DNA of 52,024 nt. It comes from Sphingobium estronivorans. GTDB lineage: Bacteria; Pseudomonadota; Alphaproteobacteria; Sphingomonadales; Sphingomonadaceae. The translations under genes and the position numbers were made by a program. Of the stretch, positions 38,504 through 46,288 are shown piece by piece. Under the pieces are notes generated by a model, which was not told the origin of the DNA, did no database searches, and saw only the letters and a list, made by a program, of their open reading frames with translations. The stretch covers positions 1-52,024 of the forward strand of contig NZ_LFCT01000009.1 in the NCBI RefSeq assembly GCF_008692605.1. The letters run 5' to 3'. How positions within the stretch are numbered: position 1 is the stretch's first letter; each line of letters opens with the position of its first letter.

Positions 38504-39866
38504 TATTCTGATAGTCGATGACGAAGAGGACATTCGCGATCTGGTCGCGGGCGTGCTTGAGGATGAAGGCTTCACAACCCGCACCGCGGCGAACAGCGAC
38601 AGCGCAATGGAGGCGTTGGACGCGCGGCGCCCTTCGTTGGTGCTGCTGGACGTGTGGTTGCAGGGGTCGAAGCTCGACGGGCTGGAACTGCTGGACGAGA
38701 TCAAGCGGCGCGATGCGACCATCCCTGTGCTGATGATTTCCGGCCATGGCAATATCGACACGGCCGTCGCCGCCATTCGCAAGGGGGCTGCTGACTTTAT
38801 CGAAAAGCCGTTCGAGGCGGACCGGCTGCTGCATCTCGTATCGCGCGCGACCGAGACGGAGCGGTTGCGGCGGGAAAATCAGGTGCTGCGCGCCCGCTTT
38901 GGGCAGGATGACGAACTGACCGGCACCTCGGCGGCGATCAACGCCGTGCGGGCGACCATCAAGAAGGTGGCGGGAACCGGTAGCCGCGTGCTGATCTCAG
39001 GCCCCGCGGGCGTGGGCAAGGAAGTCGCGGCGCGGATGCTCCATAGCTGGAGCGGGCGGGCGGATGCGCCCTTCATCATCGTCGCGGCCGCGCGCATGGA
39101 CCCCGATCGGGTCGAGGAAGAACTGTTCGGGGTCGAGGACCCAAGCGGTCTGGTCCGTCCGGGCTATCTGGAGCAGGCGCATGGCGGCACGCTTTATCTC
39201 GACGAAATAGCCGATATGCCGCTCACGACACAGGCAAAGATCCTGCGCGTGCTGACGGACCAGAGCTTTACTCGCGTGGGCGGGCAGCGGCAGGTAAAAG
39301 TGGACGTGCGCGTCATTTCCTCGACTGCGCTCAACCTTGCCACCGAAATCGAGGAGCGGCGGTTCCGCGAGGACCTGTTCTACCGGTTGAACGTGGTGCC
39401 GCTGGTGATCCCGCCACTGGCCGATCGGCGCGACGATATTCCGCCGCTGGTCGAACATTATCTGGCGCGCTTCGCCGCGGAACGACGCGTTTCCCCGCCC
39501 GAGATCGCGAGTGACGCCATGGCGGCGTTGCAGGCCAATGAATGGCCGGGAAATGTCCGCCAACTGCGCAACGTCATCGAACGCACGATGATCCTGGCGC
39601 CGGGCGAGCGGATCGGGCGGATCGAGTTGGACATGCTCCCGGCCGAGCTCACCAGCAACGGCAATTCGGAAGGGATGGGCCAATCCGCCATCATGGGCGC
39701 GCCGCTTCGCGAAGCACGGGAGAGTTTCGAGCGCGAATATCTGCGTATCCAGATCCGGCGTTTTTCGGGCAATATTTCCCGCACGGCTACCTTCATCGGC
39801 ATGGAACGGTCCGCGCTGCACCGGAAGTTGAAGCTGCTGGGTATTACGGATGGGAAGGACGGCTGA
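38493..39866 (+). CDS. ntrX: Response regulator NtrX lacking the GAFTGA loop
   Basis: The 457-residue protein has a receiver domain with Asp53 and Lys in FIEKPFEADR, an AAA+ domain with Walker A GPAGVGKE and Walker B TLYLDEIADM, and a Fis-type helix-turn-helix (FSGNISRTATFIGMERSALHRKL). The sigma-54 loop that reads GAFTGA in NtrC is replaced by EDPSGLVRPGYLE, so classical activation of sigma-54 polymerase is unlikely. It may act as a sigma-70 regulator or repressor, as described for some GAFTGA-less relatives. It is coupled to ntrY. Confidence 0.95.
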   Translation: MALDILIVDDEEDIRDLVAGVLEDEGFTTRTAANSDSAMEALDARRPSLVLLDVWLQGSKLDGLELLDEIKRRDATIPVLMISGHGNIDTAVAAIRKGAADFIEKPFEADRLLHLVSRATETERLRRENQVLRARFGQDDELTGTSAAINAVRATIKKVAGTGSRVLISGPAGVGKEVAARMLHSWSGRADAPFIIVAAARMDPDRVEEELFGVEDPSGLVRPGYLEQAHGGTLYLDEIADMPLTTQAKILRVLTDQSFTRVGGQRQVKVDVRVISSTALNLATEIEERRFREDLFYRLNVVPLVIPPLADRRDDIPPLVEHYLARFAAERRVSPPEIASDAMAALQANEWPGNVRQLRNVIERTMILAPGERIGRIELDMLPAELTSNGNSEGMGQSAIMGAPLREARESFEREYLRIQIRRFSGNISRTATFIGMERSALHRKLKLLGITDGKDG

Positions 39867-40010
39867 TTGCTTTCACCCAATCAGGGCATGGACGGCTCTT
39901 CGCAATTGCGGTAGGTTCGCGCTGCTTCCGACAGGCGGGAGCAGGCAAGACACTCTGCCCAGGAGTGCGAGAGCGGGTAACGTCCCGCCAATAAAGGACT
40001 GGCGAAGACC

Positions 40011-40493
40011 ATGGCCGACAAAGTGAACAACCTTCAAGACATCTTCCTGAACAGCCTGCGCAAGAGCAAGACGCCGGTGACCATGTTCTTGGTCAAGGGC
40101 GTGAAATTGCAGGGTATTATTACCTGGTTCGATAATTTTTCCGTGCTGCTGCGTCGGGACGGACAGTCGCAACTGGTGTACAAGCATGCGATCTCCACCG
40201 TCATGCCGGCGCAATCCATGGATCTTGCCGATCTGCGCAAGGCGAGCGACGGCAATAGCAAGTCGAAGCTGCTTCAGGAAATCTTCCTGAGCGCGGTGCG
40301 AAAGTCCGGCAGCCCCGTCACTATGTTCCTGGTGAACGGCGTGATGTTGCAGGGTGAAATCGCGGCTTTCGACCTGTTCTGCATGTTGCTGGAGCGGGAC
40401 GGGATGGTCCAGCTTGTCTACAAGCACGCGATTTCGACCGTGCAGCCGCTGCATAATCTTGACCTCTCCGGCGAAGGCGAGGGCGAGGATTGA
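40011..40493 (+). CDS. hfq: Hfq with two tandem Sm domains
   Basis: The 160-residue protein contains two complete Hfq domains in one chain, offset by exactly 80 residues: 8-66 and 88-146, identical at 41 of 59 aligned positions. Both keep the proximal-face Gln (Q9/Q89), the FLVxGVxLQG core, the Sm2 motif YKHAIST (57-63 and 137-143), and basic rim residues (LRKSK and VRKSG). The tail is short and acidic (EGEGED). Hfq is normally a 77-100-residue monomer forming hexamers for sRNA-mRNA pairing; here three chains could make a pseudo-hexamer. Tandem Hfq has, to my knowledge, been noted in Novosphingobium. It lies between ntrX and hflX, the usual place. Confidence 0.96.
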   Translation: MADKVNNLQDIFLNSLRKSKTPVTMFLVKGVKLQGIITWFDNFSVLLRRDGQSQLVYKHAISTVMPAQSMDLADLRKASDGNSKSKLLQEIFLSAVRKSGSPVTMFLVNGVMLQGEIAAFDLFCMLLERDGMVQLVYKHAISTVQPLHNLDLSGEGEGED

Positions 40494-40501
40494 TCGCTTT
40501 T

Positions 40502-40540
40502 TGCCCCCGGCCCTGACTTGACGGAAGCGGGCCGGGGGCA
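40502..40540 (+). terminator. 12-bp hairpin between hfq and hflX
   Basis: TGCCCCCGGCCC (40502-40513) pairs perfectly with GGGCCGGGGGCA (40529-40540) around a 15-nt loop, starting 9 nt after the hfq stop. There is no T-run behind it. It may partly terminate, or protect the hfq mRNA 3' end, and lower hflX expression relative to hfq. Confidence 0.6.
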
Positions 40541-40556
40541 GAAGCGTTAAGCCGAT

Positions 40557-41888
40557 ATGGCAGTTTTCAACAGAGATTCCGCTGATGAGGTGTCGCGTGG
40601 CGCGCGGGCCGTTGTCGTGCGCGCCGATGTCCACGGGCCGGAACGGCGCGATAGCGACGCGCGGCTGGAGGAGGCGAGGGGCCTTGCTCTCGCCATCGGC
40701 ATTGATGTGCGGGCGGCGCAGGCCTTCCGCGTGCGCGAGCGCAAGCCCGCGACCCTGTTCGGCAGCGGCCAGGTCGATCAGATCGCGACGCTCGCCCGCA
40801 TGGAAGAGGCCGAACTGGTCATTGTCGATAATGCGCTCAGCCCGGTGCAGCAGAGCAATCTGGAAAAGGCGACCGAAACCAAGGTCATCGACCGGACGGG
40901 CCTGATCCTGGAAATCTTTGGGGAACGGGCCGCGACCAATGAGGGGCGTCTTCAGGTCGAACTGGCGCATCTCGACTATCAGGCGGGGCGGCTGGTTCGC
41001 AGTTGGACTCACCTGGAGCGGCAACGTGGCGGCTTCGGCTTCCTGGGCGGCCCCGGTGAAACCCAGATCGAGGCTGACCGCCGGATGATCCGCGACCGCA
41101 TGGCGAAGATCCGCCGCGAACTGGATCAGGTGACGAAGACGCGCGGCCTGCATCGCGCCCGACGTCAGCGGGCGCCTTGGCCGGTGATCGCGCTGGTCGG
41201 ATATACCAATGCTGGCAAGTCGACGCTGTTCAACCGATTGACCGGGGCTGACGTCATGGCGGAGGATCTGCTGTTCGCGACGCTCGATCCGACCATGCGG
41301 CAGATTGCGCTGCCGGGATTGGACAAGGCGATATTGTCGGACACGGTGGGGTTCGTTTCGGACCTGCCGACGCAGTTGATCGCGGCCTTTCGCGCTACGC
41401 TGGAGGAGGTGCTTTCGGCCGACCTGATCGTTCATGTGCGCGACATTGCCCATCCCGATACGGAGGCGCAGCGCGACGACGTGCTCGACGTACTCAGCGA
41501 ACTGGGCGTGGCAGGGGAAGGGGCGCTCGAGGCAGGCGAAGGACATGAGCCGCCGCCGATCATCGAGGCCTGGAACAAGCTGGACCTGCTCGATGAAGAC
41601 GCCGCCCTAACGGTGCGTGAAACGGCAGCGCGGCGGGATGATGTTGTGATCCTGTCAGCGTTGACGGGCGAGGGGGTCGATGGCCTTCAACGGGTGATCA
41701 GCAAACGGCTGACTGCTGGCGCGCAGGTTCACCAGTTGCGCCTCCCGCTGGCTGACGGCGCGGCAATGGCCTGGCTGCACGAACATGGCGAGGTGATTGG
41801 CACACGCGCGGAAGGCGAGGACATGCTGGTCGATGTCCGGCTCTCGGACTCGGCGATGGCGCGTTTCCTCAAACGTCGGGGAAATTGA
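40557..41888 (+). CDS. hflX: Ribosome-splitting GTPase HflX
   Basis: The 443-residue protein has the HflX N-terminal domain (KPATLFGSGQVDQIATL, VIDRTGLILEIFGERAATNEGRLQVELAHLDYQ), a helical linker with RGGFGFLGGPGETQIEADRR, and a G domain with G1 GYTNAGKST, G3 DTVGFVSDLP and G4 NKLD. HflX binds the 50S subunit and splits stalled ribosomes, for example after heat stress. Adjacency to hfq is conserved widely. It converges with mazG with 12 bp between them. Confidence 0.96.
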   Translation: MAVFNRDSADEVSRGARAVVVRADVHGPERRDSDARLEEARGLALAIGIDVRAAQAFRVRERKPATLFGSGQVDQIATLARMEEAELVIVDNALSPVQQSNLEKATETKVIDRTGLILEIFGERAATNEGRLQVELAHLDYQAGRLVRSWTHLERQRGGFGFLGGPGETQIEADRRMIRDRMAKIRRELDQVTKTRGLHRARRQRAPWPVIALVGYTNAGKSTLFNRLTGADVMAEDLLFATLDPTMRQIALPGLDKAILSDTVGFVSDLPTQLIAAFRATLEEVLSADLIVHVRDIAHPDTEAQRDDVLDVLSELGVAGEGALEAGEGHEPPPIIEAWNKLDLLDEDAALTVRETAARRDDVVILSALTGEGVDGLQRVISKRLTAGAQVHQLRLPLADGAAMAWLHEHGEVIGTRAEGEDMLVDVRLSDSAMARFLKRRGN

Positions 41889-41900
41889 GAACAGGCGCGA

Positions 41901-42689
41901 TCAGTCCCGTTTCAACCGCCGTTTCGCCTCTTGCCACAAGGCTTCCTTCTGATCGAGCGGAAGGGTTGGGAAACTGTCTCCCGCCATATTTTCCATGGCG
42001 CGAAAACGCCTGTCGAACTTGCTGTTGCCACCGCGCAGGGCGGCTTCGGGATCGACGTTCAAATGGCAGGCAAGGTTGACAACGGCAAAGAGCAGATCGC
42101 CAATCTCCTCCTCCCGATCTTGCTGAGAGGTAGCCGCCCGTACTTCTTCCAGTTCTTCCTCGATCTTGTCGATGACGCCGCCGATATCGGGCCAGTCGAA
42201 CCCTGTCCGGGCCGCACGCTTCTGAAGTTTCTCGGCGCGGAGCAGGGCGGGCAATGCAATGGCGACGCCAGCAAGCGCGCTGGGATCGGGGTCCTTGTCG
42301 GCCCGTTCGGCTGCCTTGATGGCTTCCCATTGCGCATGCCCGTCCTCCCGGACCGCGCCTTCGCCAAAAACATGAGGGTGGCGGCGGATCATTTTTTCCG
42401 TGATGCCGTCGATCACATCCTGCAACGCGAAGTGACCGCTCTGTTCAGCCATGCGGCTGTGGAATGCCACTTGAAGAAGCAGGTCGCCAAGCTCATCGCG
42501 CAACGCCGCCATATCGTCGCGCTCTATGGCGTCTGCAACCTCATAGGCTTCCTCGATCGTATAGGGTGCGATACTGCCGAAATCCTGCTGGATGTCCCAT
42601 GGACAGCCGGTTTCCGGATCGCGAAGCCGTGCCATGACATTGGCAAGCGGCATGATGTCGGCGGGACTCGCCTTGGCTTTGGAAGACAT
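41901..42689 (-). CDS. mazG: Nucleoside triphosphate pyrophosphohydrolase MazG
   Basis: The 262-residue all-alpha enzyme has two MazG repeats: residues about 15-115 with CPWDIQQDFGSIAPYTIEEAYEV and LRDELGDLLLQVAFHSRM (EExxE and ExxD metal site), and about 160-250 with GVIDKIEEELEEVRAA and EEEIGDLLFAVVNLACHL. It removes pyrophosphate from (d)NTPs and damaged nucleotides and can lower ppGpp indirectly. It has its own promoter just upstream and lies tail-to-tail with hflX. Confidence 0.96.
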   Translation of the reverse strand: MSSKAKASPADIMPLANVMARLRDPETGCPWDIQQDFGSIAPYTIEEAYEVADAIERDDMAALRDELGDLLLQVAFHSRMAEQSGHFALQDVIDGITEKMIRRHPHVFGEGAVREDGHAQWEAIKAAERADKDPDPSALAGVAIALPALLRAEKLQKRAARTGFDWPDIGGVIDKIEEELEEVRAATSQQDREEEIGDLLFAVVNLACHLNVDPEAALRGGNSKFDRRFRAMENMAGDSFPTLPLDQKEALWQEAKRRLKRD

Positions 42690-42766
42690 GAGAGGTCCTG
42701 AATAGCGACTTTGTCTTTTCAGGAATAGGGTTTTGCCGGGGCGATGGCCAGAAGAGGAAATGGATT

Positions 42767-42795
42767 ATTATATTCGATAATATATATTATGTTAA
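42767..42795 (-). promoter_or_regulatory. Sigma-70-type promoter of mazG with AT palindrome in the spacer
   Basis: On the minus strand -35 TTAACA (42790-42795) and a perfect -10 TATAAT (42767-42772) are separated by 17 nt. The spacer holds the 14-bp palindrome ATAATATATATTAT (42777-42790). The expected start point is near 42760, giving a leader of about 70 nt before mazG. This is by far the most A+T-rich patch in this part of the window. Confidence 0.6.
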
Positions 42796-42817
42796 ATGTA
42801 AGCCATTCCGGACCGGA

Positions 42818-44113
42818 TCAATCCTCCAAAATCTGACTGTATCGCTGCGTATCCCGCATGCGGATATAAACGATCAGCGATATCGCGATCATCGCCGTGA
42901 CGTAGATGTAGAACGCCTGCTCTACCCCCATTTGCTTGAACCACAGCGCGACGAATTCCGCCGTGCCGCCGAACAAGGTATTCGCCAGTGCATAAGGCAG
43001 CGCGACACCCAGCGCGCGGATATGCGCCGGGAAAAGCTCCGCCTTCACCACGGCGTTGATCGATGTATAGCCGGTCACGATCACAAGCCCCAACATCGCC
43101 AGCATTCCCGCGATCACGGGATCCCTGGTCACGGCCAGCGTCGCGAAGATCGGATAAGTGCCGATCACCCCCAGCACGCCAAAGCCGATCATCAGCGGCT
43201 TGCGACCGATGCGATCGGACAAGGCGCCGGCCAATGGTTGCAGAAGCATGAAAAGGAACAGTGTTATCCCATTGATTTGGGATGCAGTTTCCCGGCTCAG
43301 ACCACTGGTGTTGACCAGAAATTTCTGCATGTAGATGGAATAGGAATAAAAGGCGATCGTGCCGCCCGCCGTCAGCAACATCACTGTTAGCGTTTCGCGA
43401 GGATGGCGGGTGACAAGTTCGACGAAGCCGGATTGAGGCGCGCCTACCGCCTTGGCCTTGGCAAAGCTCTGCGTTTCTGAAAGACCCCGCCGCAGCCAGA
43501 AGACGATCACCGCCAGTGCGCCGCCAATCGCAAACGGAATGCGCCAGCCCCAGGCGTCCAATTCCGCTTCGCTGAGCGTGGCTTGCAGAATGAGCAGGAC
43601 GCAGATCGCGACGAGCTGTCCGGCGATCAGCGTCACATATTGGAAACTGGAAAAAAAGCCGCGTCGGCTCCGGCCCGCCATTTCCGACAAATAGGTCGCG
43701 CTGGCTCCATATTCGCCGCCCACGGACAATCCCTGCATCAGCCGGGCCAGCACCAGCAGCATGGGCGCGCCCATGCCGATTGCCCGATAGGATGGCGTGA
43801 TCGCGATCAACAGAGATCCGGCGCACATCAGCGCCACGGAAAGCGTCAGTCCGCTCTTTCGCCCGTGCCTGTCTGCATAGACGCCCATGAGCCAGGCGCC
43901 GATCGGCCGCATCAGAAAGCCCACTGCGAATATGCCCGCAGCGCTCAACAACTGCGCGGTGCGATCTTCGCTTGGGAAGAAATGCGGCGCGAAATAGAGG
44001 GTAAAGGCCGAATATGCATACCAGTCATACCATTCCACCAGATTGCCGGTGGAGCCGCCGATAATGGCCTTCAGGCGCTGGCGCCGGTCGGGCGCCGTCA
44101 ACTGTGCCGTCAT
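42818..44113 (-). CDS. MFS transporter, metabolite:H+ symporter (MHS) family
   Basis: The 431-residue protein has twelve predicted membrane segments and the MHS beginning GNLVEWYDWYAYSAFTLYFAPHFFP. The loop 2-3 signature GVYADRHGRKSG is present and repeated as DRIGRKP between helices 8 and 9; RLMQGLSVGGEYGASATYLSEMA matches helix 5 of this family. Relatives carry alpha-ketoglutarate, citrate, proline/betaine or shikimate. The substrate cannot be inferred. The ATG overlaps the stop of the aspartic protease gene by 4 nt, an unusual pairing. Confidence 0.92.
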   Translation of the reverse strand: MTAQLTAPDRRQRLKAIIGGSTGNLVEWYDWYAYSAFTLYFAPHFFPSEDRTAQLLSAAGIFAVGFLMRPIGAWLMGVYADRHGRKSGLTLSVALMCAGSLLIAITPSYRAIGMGAPMLLVLARLMQGLSVGGEYGASATYLSEMAGRSRRGFFSSFQYVTLIAGQLVAICVLLILQATLSEAELDAWGWRIPFAIGGALAVIVFWLRRGLSETQSFAKAKAVGAPQSGFVELVTRHPRETLTVMLLTAGGTIAFYSYSIYMQKFLVNTSGLSRETASQINGITLFLFMLLQPLAGALSDRIGRKPLMIGFGVLGVIGTYPIFATLAVTRDPVIAGMLAMLGLVIVTGYTSINAVVKAELFPAHIRALGVALPYALANTLFGGTAEFVALWFKQMGVEQAFYIYVTAMIAISLIVYIRMRDTQRYSQILED

Positions 44114-44718
44114 GGTGTCAGCACCATTTCACCCCCTTGGACGCCCCAGCTTTTCAGGCGCGACAGCATGTTCATGCCGATCACATTCACATCGCCAAAG
44201 GCGGGTGAAATCACGATGTCGAGGTCGCTTGCCCGGATCGGGCCGATCGCGAGCGTGGCGATGGTCGAACGCTTGGCATCGATTTTCCCATTGGCGGTCA
44301 TCATGCTGACGCCGGACGCGTCAAGATCGAAATTGAGACCGGCCGTACGGGCGGACGCAACGGACAAGGCCGTGACGCTGGCCCCGCTGTCGATCAGGAA
44401 ACGGACTGGCGAGCCATTGACGCTGCCCTCGACCCAATAATGGCCGTCCGCCGCTATGGGGATATGGAGGGCCTGCCCGTCTACGCGCGCGGGGGGTGGT
44501 GCCGCGGGCAAGCCGCCCCCCGCCCCGCTGCGGCTGGAAAACAGGCCGTATTTCTCGCCGATCTTGAAAAGCCCCAGCAGCGCCGCGAAGATTACGACCC
44601 ACATCATGGCCATGCGCAGCATGCCGCTCATGGGCGCACGGCGCGCCAGCAGGGCCGATCCGACCAGAACGAGCGCCAGCATATACCAAAGGCTGGACAT
44701 CGCCTGATCGCTGTTCAT
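44110..44718 (-). CDS. Membrane-anchored retropepsin-like aspartic protease (clan AA)
   Basis: The 202-residue protein has two N-terminal membrane helices (about residues 8-26 and 32-52), an Ala/Gly/Pro linker, and a periplasmic retropepsin-like domain with the active-site motif FLIDSGASVTALS and the later GMNMLSRLKSW. It matches the TIGR02281-type single-domain proteases of alphaproteobacteria, which would act as homodimers. Its substrates are not established. It starts 5 nt after the MBL hydrolase stop and overlaps the MHS transporter. Confidence 0.88.
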   Translation of the reverse strand: MNSDQAMSSLWYMLALVLVGSALLARRAPMSGMLRMAMMWVVIFAALLGLFKIGEKYGLFSSRSGAGGGLPAAPPPARVDGQALHIPIAADGHYWVEGSVNGSPVRFLIDSGASVTALSVASARTAGLNFDLDASGVSMMTANGKIDAKRSTIATLAIGPIRASDLDIVISPAFGDVNVIGMNMLSRLKSWGVQGGEMVLTP

Positions 44719-44723
44719 GGCCT

Positions 44724-45515
44724 TTAGTCCCCGCTTGCTTTTGCGCCCAACTCCACCACCATGCCGTCATAACCCGGTTCGACGCCCCGCGGGAGGGTGG
44801 CGCATAATGTCGCATAGTCCATGCTGTGGTCCATATGCGTCAATATGGCACGGCCGGGGCGGAGCGCTTCTACGGCATCCAGAGTCAATGCCAGATGGGC
44901 ATGGGTGGGATGCGGCCGTTCGCGAAGCGCATCCACGACCCAGATGTCGAGGCCATCGTATAACGCCAGCATATCTGCCGTCATGTTATGGAAATCAGTA
45001 GCATATCCGACAGACCTGCTGCCATGTGTAAATCGAAATCCGGTCGAGAATATCTCGCCATGGGGCTGATCGGTGCAGGCAATGTCGATGTCGCCGATGC
45101 GCAAGCCATCGGGAAGGAGATGCGCTTCAATGGTAGGATGATAGCCATGGCGGCCATCGAAGGCATATCCGAAGCGTTGCTTCAGCAATGCGAGGGTTTC
45201 GGCGCGGGCATAGCCGGGAACGGGTGTTCCCCGATGATGGTAAAGCTGGCGCACCTCATCCAGGCCATGGCTGTGGTCGGCATGGTCGTGGGTCCACAGG
45301 ATCGCGTCTATGTCGATGACATCGGCCGCGAGCAACTGCGCGCGCATGTCGGGCGACGTATCAACCAGAATGCGCGTGGATGGGCTTTCCACCAAAATGG
45401 ATACGCGGGTCCGCCGGTTTCTTGGCTCAGCCGGATCGCAGGCGCCCCAATCATTGCCGATCCGTGGCACGCCAGAGGACGTGCCACTGCCCAAAATGGT
45501 CAGCTTGAGGCTCAT
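44724..45515 (-). CDS. MBL-fold metal-dependent hydrolase (PhnP-like)
   Basis: The 263-residue protein has a metallo-beta-lactamase fold: ILGSGTSSGVPRIG at the start, metal-binding HDHADHSHGLDEVR, and later ligands in GYATDFHNM and ILTHMDHSMDY. It resembles the PhnP/RNase-Z side of the superfamily, suggesting a phosphodiesterase role on a nucleotide or sugar-phosphate. It overlaps tatD by 4 nt (ATGA); metG-tatD-MBL is a common alphaproteobacterial order. Confidence 0.9.
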   Translation of the reverse strand: MSLKLTILGSGTSSGVPRIGNDWGACDPAEPRNRRTRVSILVESPSTRILVDTSPDMRAQLLAADVIDIDAILWTHDHADHSHGLDEVRQLYHHRGTPVPGYARAETLALLKQRFGYAFDGRHGYHPTIEAHLLPDGLRIGDIDIACTDQPHGEIFSTGFRFTHGSRSVGYATDFHNMTADMLALYDGLDIWVVDALRERPHPTHAHLALTLDAVEALRPGRAILTHMDHSMDYATLCATLPRGVEPGYDGMVVELGAKASGD

Positions 45516-46285
45516 TCGGCCTTGCTGAACAAGGTGTGGAAATTCGCCGAGGTCGCCTCGGCCAGTTGCTCAAGGCTCTCACCCCGCAATTGGGCGAGAA
45601 AGCGGGCGGTGTCGGCCACATAGGCAGGTTCGCAGGGCTTGCCGCGATGGGGCACCGGGGCGAGGAAAGGCGAATCCGTTTCCACCAGCAACCGCTCCAG
45701 CGGCAGGCGCGCGGCGGTTTCCTGCAAATCCCGGGCACTTTTGAAAGTCACGATGCCGGAAATGCTGATGTAAAATCCCAGTTCCAGCGCCGCGTCGGCA
45801 AAGGCTCCGCTGGCGGTGAAACAATGGATGACGCCGGTATAGGCCCCCTTCCCCATTTCATCGCGCATGATGGCCAGCGTATCCTCTTCCGCATCGCGGG
45901 TGTGGACGATCAACGGCAGGCCGGTTTCACGCGACGCCACGATATGGGCACGGAAGCTCCTTTGCTGCCGCTCGCGGTCGCTATGGTCGTAATAATAATC
46001 AAGGCCCGTTTCCCCGATGCCGACAACGCGGCGATGCGATGCGCGCTCGACCAGCTTGGCGGTATCGATATGGGGATGTTCGTCCGCCTCGTGCGGATGG
46101 ATTCCAACGGTCGCCCACACATCGGGTTCACGCAGCGCCGTACTCAGCACATCGTCCCATTCGCTTTCCCGGGTGGCGATGTTGAGCATCAGACGCACGC
46201 CGGCCGCGCGCGCACGTTCAAGAACATTCTGCTGATCTTCGATCAAACCTTTGTAATTCAAGTGACAATGGCTATCGATCAGCAT
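45512..46285 (-). CDS. tatD: TatD-family metal-dependent DNase/hydrolase
   Basis: The 257-residue TIM-barrel protein has DSHCHLNY (His-x-His metal ligands), VGIGETGLDYYYDHSDRERQQRSF, LPLIVHTRDAEEDT, VIHCFTASGAFA and LLVETDSPFLAPVPHRGKPCEPAYV, in the order typical of TatD/YcfH. Family members are 3'-5' DNases and may edit D-aminoacyl-tRNA; YcfH-type genes sit beside holB/tmk/metG as here. It follows metG by 3 nt. Confidence 0.93.
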   Translation of the reverse strand: MLIDSHCHLNYKGLIEDQQNVLERARAAGVRLMLNIATRESEWDDVLSTALREPDVWATVGIHPHEADEHPHIDTAKLVERASHRRVVGIGETGLDYYYDHSDRERQQRSFRAHIVASRETGLPLIVHTRDAEEDTLAIMRDEMGKGAYTGVIHCFTASGAFADAALELGFYISISGIVTFKSARDLQETAARLPLERLLVETDSPFLAPVPHRGKPCEPAYVADTARFLAQLRGESLEQLAEATSANFHTLFSKAE

Positions 46286-46288
46286 GGC

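Noticed and set aside
39873..41546. A 557-codon minus-strand frame across hfq and hflX
   Set aside because: It spans two well-supported plus-strand genes and their hairpin, with shadow-like composition.
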